DNA of 64,000 nt from Clostridia bacterium. Its GTDB lineage: Bacteria > Bacillota > Clostridia > Lachnospirales > Lachnospiraceae. How positions within the stretch are numbered: position 1 is the stretch's first letter; every line of letters starts with the position of its first letter. This document shows positions 1 to 8,184 of the stretch, piece after piece. The stretch covers positions 434,001-498,000 of the forward strand of contig CAJTAT010000001.1 in assembly GCA_910574475.1 (NCBI GenBank). Direction: 5' to 3'. Made by a program: the position numbers and the translations under genes. The notes beneath the pieces are model-generated. The model did not search any database and was not told the DNA's origin. It saw only the letters and a list, made by a program, of their open reading frames with translations.

Positions 1-820
1 GCATGGCTTCCTTAGAGGGTTCTTTTCCCGTCCAGATCTTTACACCCAGAGCTCCCTAGTTAACCAGCATCTGCATCCCGTCAAACACAATAGCTCCGCA
101 TTTTTTTGCTTCCGCCAAAAATGGTGTCATGGCCGGATTCGGTATAATATCCTGTACAATCATACCCTTGCAAATTGTCCCGTAATCAATATCAGGTTTA
201 TTCGTATCAGGATATAAGCCAATATTAGTGGCGTTAATCAGGATATCACACAGTGGAATCTGAAGTTTGGGAGTCCAGGGTAGATAGGAAGATTTACTCT
301 TTGTCTTCGTTCGGATCAGTTCACTCAACTCTGAGCCTGCCACTTCCTTTCTTGCGACTACTACAATCTCTTCACATCCCGCAAAAGCGCACTCCACGCT
401 GATGGCTCTGGCTGCCCCGCCTGCCCCAAGAATCACTATCCGTTTTCCTGTCAGGCTTATCTGATTGCTCTCCATCCCCAGAACAAAGCCTTTGCCGTCT
501 GTGTTCTCGCCTTTCAGCTTTCCATCTTCCGTGACTAGTACTGTGTTAATAGCGCCAATTATTTTGGCGCTCTCTGTCAGTTCATCCATATAAGGAATGG
601 CTGCTATCTTGTGAGGGATAGTAAGGTTCAGGCCTTTGAAGCCCATACAGCGAACCCCTTCTAAAGCCTTTCCCAGATCTTTTGGCTTTACCTCAAAAAG
701 CTGATACCGCCAGTCTAACCCTAATGACTGATAACCTGCCTCACACATTACCCCTGATGGATTTTCTGCAATTGGATTTCCAAATGCTCCTGTAGTAGGA
801 ATTCTAAAATCTGTTTTCAT
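1..820 (-). pseudogene. aroE: shikimate dehydrogenase, interrupted by in-frame amber codon (runs off window start)
   Basis: NADPH-dependent reduction of 3-dehydroshikimate to shikimate in aromatic amino acid synthesis, cytoplasmic. The open part (254 codons, 820 down to a TAG at 56-58) has the N-terminal substrate domain with the NLTIPHK lysine motif (about residue 65-71), INTV and NTDGKG, then the Rossmann motif GAGGAARA (about 132-139) and DGMQMLVN at the end. Family members continue with Gln-Gly and some 20-25 more residues. Here the codon after LVN is TAG, and the same frame then reads GALGVKIWTGKEPSKEAM to the window edge, so one CAG-to-TAG change explains the stop. The lost glutamine is a known shikimate contact in the family. 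The start at 820 has a good AAGGAGAGG site. It is either a recent pseudogene, a suppressed stop or a sequencing error. Confidence 0.85.
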
Positions 821-1400
821 TCTTCCTCTCCTTTTTATTTATGACATATTCCTGTATTTTTTTCGACAGTTCTTCAAATTCATCTTGAAAAATGCAGTGC
901 TGCATCTCATTGCCGCGAATACGCTTCAGACATTCTTGGTAGTCAATCCAGAGCACACTTTCCACCTCTTCCTCCTGAAGCTTCATCTCTTCTGGCTCCA
1001 GAGCACACTCATAGAGATAGACCTGGCTATATTCATAATTTTTAAAAACACGCCCGTAAAATCTTGCTTCTTTGTAGCCAATATGGGAAAAGATATGGTG
1101 TAAATCCTTTTTTTCAGCCTTAATTCCCAGTTCTTCTTCCAGCTCTCTCTGGGCAGATTCCAAAAAATCAGTTCCCGCCGGAACATGGCCGGCAGAAGAG
1201 ATGTCATAACTTCCCGGAAAAGAATCTTTATGTGCACTGCGCTTTTGCAAGAGCACCTCTGCCGATTGCCTTCCCTCCCGATAGCGTATCAGCCACACAT
1301 GTACTGTTCCATGAAGGTCTCCGTCCCGATGAATTTCACTGCGCTCCTTTACCTTTCCTGTAAGGCTTCCGTCCTCATTTCTCAAATCAATCAGTTCCAT
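804..1400 (-). CDS. Nudix hydrolase, YfcD/IPP-isomerase-like
   Basis: A Nudix-fold hydrolase that probably cleaves a nucleoside-diphosphate-linked substrate; the exact substrate is unknown. The Nudix box is visible as GHVPAG followed by RELEEELGI, with the catalytic REL-EE core intact although the usual glutamate after the first glycine block is threonine, as in the YfcD/isopentenyl-diphosphate-isomerase-like branch. The N-terminus MELIDLRNEDG and the HGTVHVWL segment are also typical of that branch. I start at 1400, where GGAG sits 8 nt upstream; a longer frame back to 1457 has no ribosome binding site and would overlap the upstream gene. Its end overlaps the start region of aroE by 17 nt, so the two are probably co-transcribed. 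Confidence 0.8.
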   Translation of the reverse strand: MELIDLRNEDGSLTGKVKERSEIHRDGDLHGTVHVWLIRYREGRQSAEVLLQKRSAHKDSFPGSYDISSAGHVPAGTDFLESAQRELEEELGIKAEKKDLHHIFSHIGYKEARFYGRVFKNYEYSQVYLYECALEPEEMKLQEEEVESVLWIDYQECLKRIRGNEMQHCIFQDEFEELSKKIQEYVINKKERKNENRF

Positions 1401-1438
1401 AGATTTGACTCCATTTCTTACGCTTCCACATTTCCCTT

Positions 1439-2554
1439 CTACTGTGTCCGCTTCCATGCCAGGAGCAAGTCCACCATCCGGCCATAGCTCCTCGTCCCTT
1501 CCTTCTGGGAATTTACTTTTAAATACACATCGTTTACTTTATCTGAGACCTCTGCGACTTTTCCCCTATATGTATCCCAGTAGGCATTGTGATCCAAAAG
1601 ATCTCGGATTGCCTGATCACAGAGCTTCTCCCTCACTTGGCGAAGGGCTTCCGGGTTCTGATCATACAAGGCATTGCCGCAATAAATATAGGCCAATATA
1701 CTTCCACTGTATCGAAATTCTGGGCTTTCCGACACACGGCAGGCCAAATAGGAGACAAAGTTCGCCTCATCTTCCCGCATAAATCCTTTCAGATGAGAGA
1801 GTTCATGGCAGATCGTCGATGGCTTATCCTGATCCGGCATCCCATGATTATAGTTAGCTTCCACTGTAAAGGGGCTATATACGCCCTGCAGAAGCTGATA
1901 AGATAAATACCATGTGCTGAAAACCGGTTTTGCGTCTGGGTAGTACCCCTCTAGCTCCCGATAATCCCTGGCCGCTGTCTGCATGGCCTTTCGAGCTTCA
2001 TAAGCCAAATTCCCCTCAAATATGCAGTGTCCCTCTGCATCTACGGAAATCTGTTCGGCCGCATCATTAATCTCTTCTACTAAAAAATTACACAGCTCAA
2101 TCAATTCTTCCTCTGTAGATTCCCGAGTCTCAAACCCCGCTCTCTGGGAAAATGGCATCCTATGATAATTGACGCCACAATTCACAGTAAATAGAAAGAA
2201 GATCACGATCAGAACTCTTCCCACAATGCCAACTGCCCTATAAAAAGACAGCCTTCCTGTGAGTATAGCCCACACACCGACCAATAGGAAAAGGGCTGTC
2301 AGATAGAGCAACACCTCAATGACGGAAAATGGAAACAGCGAGAACAGTCTTCCCACGGTTCCCACCATTACTGGATAAATATGCACTGCATACCACTCAG
2401 CAAAATTTCCAAATATACGCGCTGCCAGGTTCAGGATGATACTTATGCAAAACAAACCACCCCAAAGAAGCACTATTTTTTTCTTTGAGTGTGGTTTTTC
2501 GTCATTTTGTGCCCAATGGTCTTTATCTCTTTTTAGCCTCGAAAATCTGTCCAT
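1439..2554 (-). CDS. DUF3810 family membrane zinc metalloprotease-like protein
   Basis: 371-residue protein of the DUF3810 family. Three hydrophobic segments lie in the first 130 residues (about 28-47, 60-92 and 98-122), followed by a soluble domain with the zinc-binding motif CHELSHLKGF and a downstream EANFVSYLA glutamate, the HExxH-type arrangement of gluzincins (here HELSH). The active domain probably faces outside the membrane. No substrate is known for the family. It is followed upstream, on the same strand, by a small coiled-coil gene only 15 nt away, suggesting co-transcription. Confidence 0.8.
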   Translation of the reverse strand: MDRFSRLKRDKDHWAQNDEKPHSKKKIVLLWGGLFCISIILNLAARIFGNFAEWYAVHIYPVMVGTVGRLFSLFPFSVIEVLLYLTALFLLVGVWAILTGRLSFYRAVGIVGRVLIVIFFLFTVNCGVNYHRMPFSQRAGFETRESTEEELIELCNFLVEEINDAAEQISVDAEGHCIFEGNLAYEARKAMQTAARDYRELEGYYPDAKPVFSTWYLSYQLLQGVYSPFTVEANYNHGMPDQDKPSTICHELSHLKGFMREDEANFVSYLACRVSESPEFRYSGSILAYIYCGNALYDQNPEALRQVREKLCDQAIRDLLDHNAYWDTYRGKVAEVSDKVNDVYLKVNSQKEGTRSYGRMVDLLLAWKRTQ

Positions 2555-2569
2555 GAATTGTTTCTTTCT

Positions 2570-2860
2570 CTATTCCTCTTTCAAGCTGTCAATCTCATTG
2601 CCGTACTGTTGAATCAAAATTTCTTTCTGTGCAATTTCCTCGCAAATGGGAAGTAAGGATTCTTCTGTCGTTCCAGTGCTCATATAACGCTCATATATCA
2701 TCTTTCCCAAATCTGTATAATCCTTTTTGATCCCTCGCTCCAGATTATAGATCTGGTTTTTGAGCCGAGTAATTTCCACCAGCTCTCCTGTCTTTCGACC
2801 GATTGTGTCTGCTGCACTGGAAATTGCTCTACCTAAATCGTCAAAAATTTCTTTGTTCAT
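2570..2860 (-). CDS. small helical protein of unknown function
   Basis: 96 residues, mostly charged and helical. It starts MNKEIFDDLGRAISSAADTIG and continues with heptad-like spacing (LKNQIYNLERGIKKDY) that suggests a coiled coil. Similar short proteins occur beside DUF3810 genes in Lachnospiraceae, often with a C-terminal zinc ribbon; none is visible here. The start has AGGAGGAA about 7 nt upstream. It lies between clpX-like and DUF3810 on the same strand with short gaps, so it is likely in one operon with DUF3810. No function is proposed. Confidence 0.65.
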   Translation of the reverse strand: MNKEIFDDLGRAISSAADTIGRKTGELVEITRLKNQIYNLERGIKKDYTDLGKMIYERYMSTGTTEESLLPICEEIAQKEILIQQYGNEIDSLKEE

Positions 2861-2877
2861 ATATCTTCCTCCTAATT

Positions 2878-4299
2878 TTAAGTTCCGCTACGCTCCTCCA
2901 GTTCCAACACACCTCGCATGGTAATCACAGGTCCTCCTGTATGCCCAATATATTCTCTTGTAATAGTCACCCGTCCAATATTGTCATCCTTGGGGATCTC
3001 GTACATAATATCCAGCATAAATTCTTCAATAATTGCTCTCAGGGCACGTGCGCCTGTATCTTTTTCCATGGCCTTCTCTGCAATGGCTTCCAAAGCCTCA
3101 TCGTTGAATTCCAATTGTACCTCGTCTAAAGCCAAAAGCTTCTGGTATTGCCTTAGGATGGCATTTTTAGGCTCCTTTAATATTCTTACCAGCATCTCTT
3201 TTGTGAGACCTTCCAGAGTAAAGATAATGGGAAGGCGCCCCAGGAATTCTGGAATCATACCAAAGTTTCGCAAATCTTCCAGGGTCACTTTCTGAAGCAG
3301 GTTCGGTTCCTTATCATACTTATCTTTTAGATCTGCCTGAAATCCCATAGAAGACTTTTTGTTCAGTCTTTCCTTAATTACGTTCTCCAATTCTGGAAAA
3401 GCGCCTCCACAGATAAATAAAATATTGCGCGTATTCACGGTAGTCAATGGCACCATGGCATTTTTGCTGTTGGCACCCACTGGAACCTCTACCTCCGCGC
3501 CTTCTAACAGTTTTAACATTCCCTGCTGTACAGACTCGCCGCTCACATCTCTGTGGTGGGTATCTTTTTTCTTGGCAATCTTGTCAATCTCATCGATGAA
3601 TACGATTCCCCGCTCAGCCTTATCCACGTCATTGTCAGCAGCTGCCAGAAGCTTGGAAATCACGCTCTCAATATCATCGCCAATATAACCAGCCTCTGTC
3701 AGGGAAGTGGCATCTGTAATGGCTAAGGGGACATCCAGCAGCCGTGCCAGTGTCTTTACCAGGTACGTCTTCCCACTTCCTGTAGGCCCTATCATTAACA
3801 TGTTTGACTTTTCGATCTCTATCTCATCCTGGGTTCCTGTGGCTACCCGTTTGTAGTGATTGTACACAGCAACAGAGATCACCTTCTTAGCATGATCCTG
3901 ACCAATCACATACTCATCCAGACTGGCTTTAATCTTGTGAGGAGCAGGGATATCCCGAATATCAAAAGCTTTGACAGGTTCTTCTTTGGGTTTCTTCTTT
4001 TTTACTTTCTGCCTCTGAGGAATCATATTCTGCAAATCTGCCAGATTAATCATACTGATCCCTGGCATTTTATGGAAATCAATATTACCATTCTGAATGG
4101 TATCCATGGTCTTTTGCATACAATCAGAGCAAATGCAGATGCCCTGACCCAGAGTAATCATGTTGCCTACTTTGCTTTTGGGCCGGTGACAGAGAAAACA
4201 GACATCTTCATAGTCGTTTTTGTCATCTTTGTCTTCTTGGTTATTTTGATCTACATTTTCTACATCGACGGTTTCTTCCAAATACTCTTTGTCTTCCAT
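2878..4299 (-). CDS. clpX: ClpX-like AAA+ unfoldase, divergent paralogue
   Basis: AAA+ unfoldase related to ClpX, which feeds unfolded proteins to ClpP. At 473 residues it is about 50 longer than usual, through an acidic N-terminal leader (1-32) and a lysine-rich linker. It has the zinc finger (C34/C37 and C57/C60), Walker A GPTGSGKT (171-178), Walker B VFIDEI (233-238) and the sensor-2 GAR motif. Differences from typical ClpX: the pore-1 loop is GYIG (204-207) rather than GYVG; the RKH substrate loop is absent and replaced by NSKNAMVP near 278-284; the ClpP-docking IGF loop is MGF (318-320). It is not beside clpP, lon or tig. It may be a second ClpX with altered substrate choice; docking to ClpP still looks possible. 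Confidence 0.85.
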   Translation of the reverse strand: MEDKEYLEETVDVENVDQNNQEDKDDKNDYEDVCFLCHRPKSKVGNMITLGQGICICSDCMQKTMDTIQNGNIDFHKMPGISMINLADLQNMIPQRQKVKKKKPKEEPVKAFDIRDIPAPHKIKASLDEYVIGQDHAKKVISVAVYNHYKRVATGTQDEIEIEKSNMLMIGPTGSGKTYLVKTLARLLDVPLAITDATSLTEAGYIGDDIESVISKLLAAADNDVDKAERGIVFIDEIDKIAKKKDTHHRDVSGESVQQGMLKLLEGAEVEVPVGANSKNAMVPLTTVNTRNILFICGGAFPELENVIKERLNKKSSMGFQADLKDKYDKEPNLLQKVTLEDLRNFGMIPEFLGRLPIIFTLEGLTKEMLVRILKEPKNAILRQYQKLLALDEVQLEFNDEALEAIAEKAMEKDTGARALRAIIEEFMLDIMYEIPKDDNIGRVTITREYIGHTGGPVITMRGVLELEERSGT

Positions 4300-4350
4300 G
4301 TATTTACCTCGTATTGCTTTGTTGTGTATACCATATCATAAAATTGCGAA

Positions 4351-4403
4351 AAGGCCAAGCTTTTTGAGGGAATTACATGTTTTTCCTCTTCGTGCCTGGC
4401 CTT
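4351..4403 (-). terminator. possible terminator after htrA
   Basis: A 7-bp inverted repeat AAGGCCA/TGGCCTT with a large loop containing a further GAGG/CCTC pairing. On the minus strand it is followed by TTTTCGCAATTTT. It sits between the htrA stop and the clpX-like start. Confidence 0.4.
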
Positions 4404-4453
4404 ATTCGTTCTTTTGTATTTATTTTAAATTTCTAATGGAGGCTGGTTATCAG

Positions 4454-5878
4454 CTATTGGGACGCTGCATCTACTTCTTCTTTAGAATTCAAGGTCACAG
4501 TCACTGTTTTTTCCTGGTACTCTGCTCCATTCGGAGACTGAACAGTCACTTCTACTGTCTCTCCGGCTTCATAATACTGCAATCGTTCCCTGAGAGAATC
4601 ATAGCTGGTTACTGTGATTCCATCAAATTTTGTCAAAATATCTCCTTTTTGAAGACCTGCATTATCTGCTGCGCATCCTTTTACCACAGATTTCAAATAA
4701 ATCCCTACTGGCATATCATACTGCTTGGATATCTCTTCTGTCACATCCTGACAATTAATTCCAAGATACCCCACTCTATCTTCATCTACTGCATCACGGG
4801 TTGTCATAGTTTTTAAATCGCCGATAATCCCTTCTACATCGGAGACTGGAATGGCATAGCCCATGCCCTCCACATAATTGGAGGAATACTTTGCCTCGTT
4901 GATTCCAACTACTTCTCCCTTCATGTTCAGAAGAGCCCCTCCGCTGTTGCCCGGGTTAATTGCTGCATCTGTCTGAATCAGTCTGTTATTTATCACAGTT
5001 CCATCCTCGCTTTGCAGAGCCACTTCCCGTCCAAGTGCACTGACAATTCCTGTGGTCACAGACTGGCCGTATCCCAAAGCATTTCCAATGGCCACTACTT
5101 GTTCTCCCACTTTGAGTTCTGAGGAATCTCCTATGGAGGCAACCTTAATCTCCGCCAGTGTCTCTGCTGGAATATCTTCCAGAGATACAGCGATGACACC
5201 TACATCCTTTGCCGCGTCTGTTCCTTTGATCCTTGCTTCCACCGCGCTGGCCTCGTCTTTCCCCTCATCCACACTGAAGAGTACTGTCAGGGTATTGGCC
5301 CCGGCAATCACATGATCATTCGTCACAATTAAAAGCTCTGTGTCATTCTGGCCAATGATAATACCAGTTCCCGTGGAAGTCTGCTCCTGTTGCTGAGGCA
5401 TATTATACCAGCCAAAGCCCCAAAAATTCTGAACTTCTCTGATACTTACTGTAGTGATTGCTACTAGAGAAGGCATGCATTTCTCCACAATTGCTGACAC
5501 ATCCGCGCCAACTGCTTTGGAAGTTCCACCTGTCTGAGGAATTGCCATATCCAGGTTCGGAATAACTGTCTCATTATCTGATATAGCAGGCTCATCTCCC
5601 TGATTTTCGACTGTCACATCTCCACCAAGGGCTTTCTGGCCAAGATAGTTTGTGGCCTGAAATGCCACACTGGCCACAATACCAAAGACAAGCGCCAAAC
5701 AAATAGATCTCATTATCAGTCGCCCAAAGCTTTTCTTTTTCCTTGGTTGTACCTCCCCTATGGGATGACCGGAAGATGAACCGGATCGGTAACTGTCCTG
5801 ATAAAAGGGGCCGCTGTATCTATACTCGCTCCCTGAGTTTTTTGAAGTGTCTGAATGGTTACTTCCATACTCATACAT
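4454..5878 (-). CDS. htrA: HtrA/DegP-family serine protease, membrane anchored
   Basis: Envelope quality-control protease. Residues 1-51 form a polar cytoplasmic tail, one transmembrane segment lies at about 52-77, then a trypsin-like domain with catalytic His189 (TNDHVI), Asp225 (AKDVGVIA) and Ser312 (NPGNSGGAL), then a single C-terminal PDZ domain (about 375-460, GYLGINCQDV to the ILTKFDG segment). This is the usual architecture of Gram-positive HtrA. The 474-residue length is normal. The start has AAGGAAGGAAG about 9 nt upstream. It is flanked by terminators and probably transcribed alone. Confidence 0.93.
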   Translation of the reverse strand: MYEYGSNHSDTSKNSGSEYRYSGPFYQDSYRSGSSSGHPIGEVQPRKKKSFGRLIMRSICLALVFGIVASVAFQATNYLGQKALGGDVTVENQGDEPAISDNETVIPNLDMAIPQTGGTSKAVGADVSAIVEKCMPSLVAITTVSIREVQNFWGFGWYNMPQQQEQTSTGTGIIIGQNDTELLIVTNDHVIAGANTLTVLFSVDEGKDEASAVEARIKGTDAAKDVGVIAVSLEDIPAETLAEIKVASIGDSSELKVGEQVVAIGNALGYGQSVTTGIVSALGREVALQSEDGTVINNRLIQTDAAINPGNSGGALLNMKGEVVGINEAKYSSNYVEGMGYAIPVSDVEGIIGDLKTMTTRDAVDEDRVGYLGINCQDVTEEISKQYDMPVGIYLKSVVKGCAADNAGLQKGDILTKFDGITVTSYDSLRERLQYYEAGETVEVTVQSPNGAEYQEKTVTVTLNSKEEVDAASQ

Positions 5879-6000
5879 AAAGCATAACTTCCTTCCTTTG
5901 CATCCTCTCTGACTTTATACATCAGTCTAGCAGGGAATTGTGTTCAAATTGTGATCAAAAAGTGAAAAAATATTTAAAGAAGCTGCCCTCTTTGACTTCA

Positions 6001-6036
6001 AAAATGGAGAACGGCACAAAACCATTCTCCATTTTT
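6001..6036 (-). terminator. bidirectional terminator after NagB-like gene A
   Basis: Near-perfect 11-bp stem AAAATGGAGAA/TTCTCCATTTT with two more G-C pairs beyond a mismatch and a 7-nt loop, flanked by A and T runs. It closes operon A on the minus strand. Confidence 0.85.
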
Positions 6037-6054
6037 TCTACAAAATATTTTCTT

Positions 6055-7023
6055 TTAGTATCCCACTTTTTCCCAACAATCAAAGGGAGCTGCAAGCTCC
6101 TCTGCAATATAAACCTGCGTCTTCATGGTCTGAAGCATGGAACTGGGGACAAGGGGCGTCACCGGTCCATGGGTAACAAGACGTGACGTCATTCTCTGCC
6201 AGGAAGAGAAGGTATTATTGGTAAGGAGGGCATGTACCTCTATGCGCTCTTTTGCACGGCGTACATCAACAGGGCCTATGGTTGCCGCCCGGGGCGGTAC
6301 GCTCTGTACATAGCCAGACTGGCCAAATACGCCGTGCAGGGAATTCTGCGCTACCGTAAAGGGATGCAGCGTCACAATGCGAGCCTCGCAGTTCAACCAC
6401 TCTTCCATATCGTCACGAACAAATTCTGGAATCGGATCTACGAAGGCTACATGGCCTGTCCAGCCCGGAGAAGTAGAGATAATATCTGCGCCGCCTTCTG
6501 TCACATCATTGATAATTTTTGAATAATCCTGAATGTTCTTATTTGTCGGATAATATACATTGCTAAGGGGCATGCGAAGCTTGGGATCAATCTGATATAC
6601 GAAATATTTCAGCATGGAATGAACAAAGCCTGCTTCGTAAGTTTCCGGTGCAATATTTCCCTCATCGTCAGCCCACTCGTCCTCTGCAAAGATAAATACC
6701 TTGCTGCAATCCACCTGAAAATAATTAATCAGCTGAGCCAGCGGAATGTAAGTATCCGGCTCTGGATTGCCAAGAATCATAGAAAACGGCCTGCCTGCCT
6801 CAGAGGCAGTCTTCAGACGAGAAAACAGGGTTGAAATGAGAACCGGGTGAGGATTCATCATAACCTTAACCTGAAACTCTGGATGCCACCAGTCTTCTCT
6901 CTTTTCCAAATCTGTACCGCTTAGTTTGCGCACACGCTCGCACACTTCCCTGTCCTTAAAAGGAACATAATCCCCACACTTAAAATCAAATTTTGTGGGC
7001 GGTTCAAACATAATGTCTTTCAT
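6055..7023 (-). CDS. NagB-like amino-sugar-phosphate deaminase/isomerase, copy A
   Basis: Member of the NagB/RpiA fold family, 322 residues against about 266 for E. coli NagB; the extra length is an N-terminal extension. The NagB catalytic Asp72 region is matched by AEDEW, and the His143 loop by GWTGHVAFVDP. In that loop the NagB Asp141 is replaced by Thr and Glu148 by Asp, changes shared with copy B at 51.7 kb. This implies related but not identical chemistry to glucosamine-6-phosphate deamination. Its start codon overlaps the stop of the NagA-like gene (ATGA), and it is the last gene of operon A. A plain nagB assignment should be treated cautiously. Confidence 0.8.
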   Translation of the reverse strand: MKDIMFEPPTKFDFKCGDYVPFKDREVCERVRKLSGTDLEKREDWWHPEFQVKVMMNPHPVLISTLFSRLKTASEAGRPFSMILGNPEPDTYIPLAQLINYFQVDCSKVFIFAEDEWADDEGNIAPETYEAGFVHSMLKYFVYQIDPKLRMPLSNVYYPTNKNIQDYSKIINDVTEGGADIISTSPGWTGHVAFVDPIPEFVRDDMEEWLNCEARIVTLHPFTVAQNSLHGVFGQSGYVQSVPPRAATIGPVDVRRAKERIEVHALLTNNTFSSWQRMTSRLVTHGPVTPLVPSSMLQTMKTQVYIAEELAAPFDCWEKVGY

Positions 7024-8162
7024 GATTGCATCTCTCCTTTAAAAAGTATATTTTTAATATTGATTTTGTCATCTACTACTACCAGATCCGCACGCTTTCC
7101 TACCGCAATTTCGCCCCGGTCTGTAAGTCCAAGTACATGAGCTGGATTATAAGATGCATAATTGAATACATCTACAATAGAAGCCCCTGTATGTCTCATC
7201 ATATTTCTGCTGGCAGCCTCCAGGGTCAGATTGGAACCTGCTATTTCACCGGTTTTGTCAAAGTTGATGTCTGTAACGCCTTCATAGCCTAGCGGTACCG
7301 GACCATCTCCCACATACGCATCTGAAATCAGAATGAGCCTATCGTCTCCCTTAATGCGCCGAACCAGACGCAGCATATACGGGTTCACGTGAATTCCCCG
7401 GCTGTCACAAATAAGCTCTGCATAAATATCCCGATTATAATTCACAGCCTCATCCACACATACCCCGCGACACTCTGGATATCTGGGCCGATCCCCAGTC
7501 GCATTGGTATGGTGCGTTCCAATACACAGGCCGTAGGGCATGAGTCTCTCAATCTGCTGTGGACTGGCCTCGCTATGCGCTACCGAAAAGCGGACATCCC
7601 GCTTGGCTTTTTTCGCATCCATCACAAACTGTTCGATGTTTTCTCTTTCTGGAGCTATAGCCCAGACCATAACGTCATTTCCAACAGCATCAATAACAGG
7701 CTGGTAATCTTCCCTGCACACAGGCTTCATCCAAGGATTGTTAGTCTTGTCACATCCAAACTTAGAGTTCAGATAAGGGCCTTCCATATAAAATCCAAGA
7801 ATATTTTTTCCGTCCGGCTGTGCCATTGCATCCTGTATCTTCCGAATCGCCTCTATATATTCCTGCTGATTCATGCTGAAATACAGCGCTGCCAATACAG
7901 TCGTGGTACCGTGCTTCAAAAAATGGCGTGCCGCATACAACGGATCCTCTGCGAAAAATTTTCCGCCACCGGCGTGTGTATGAATATCTATAAATCCAGG
8001 CCCCACATATTGGCCTTTTGCGTCCAATATTTCTGCTTCTTTGGGAATCTGAATGTCCCGCATTTCTCCAAATGCAGCAATTTTTCCGTCTTCCACCAGG
8101 ATAACCCCATTGGAAACCAGGTGATTGTGCATAACGAGTTCTGCATTAATAACTGCAAGCAT
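7020..8162 (-). CDS. NagA-like amidohydrolase (N-acetylglucosamine-6-phosphate deacetylase family), copy A
   Basis: Metal-dependent amidohydrolase, 380 residues, of the NagA type. Visible residues are IDIHTHAGGG after strand 1, the metal-binding Glu in YMEGPYL, His in VAHSEAS, His in THHTNATG, and the catalytic Asp in LISDAY. All NagA metal ligands are therefore present. The expected reaction is removal of an N-acyl group from an amino sugar or its phosphate. The neighbours are a NagB-like deaminase downstream (4-nt overlap) and ABC permeases upstream (22-nt gap). No PTS component or sugar kinase is in operon A, so the substrate may not be phosphorylated on entry. Confidence 0.82.
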   Translation of the reverse strand: MLAVINAELVMHNHLVSNGVILVEDGKIAAFGEMRDIQIPKEAEILDAKGQYVGPGFIDIHTHAGGGKFFAEDPLYAARHFLKHGTTTVLAALYFSMNQQEYIEAIRKIQDAMAQPDGKNILGFYMEGPYLNSKFGCDKTNNPWMKPVCREDYQPVIDAVGNDVMVWAIAPERENIEQFVMDAKKAKRDVRFSVAHSEASPQQIERLMPYGLCIGTHHTNATGDRPRYPECRGVCVDEAVNYNRDIYAELICDSRGIHVNPYMLRLVRRIKGDDRLILISDAYVGDGPVPLGYEGVTDINFDKTGEIAGSNLTLEAASRNMMRHTGASIVDVFNYASYNPAHVLGLTDRGEIAVGKRADLVVVDDKINIKNILFKGEMQS

Positions 8163-8184
8163 CCCAAACGTTCTCCTCTCTTCC

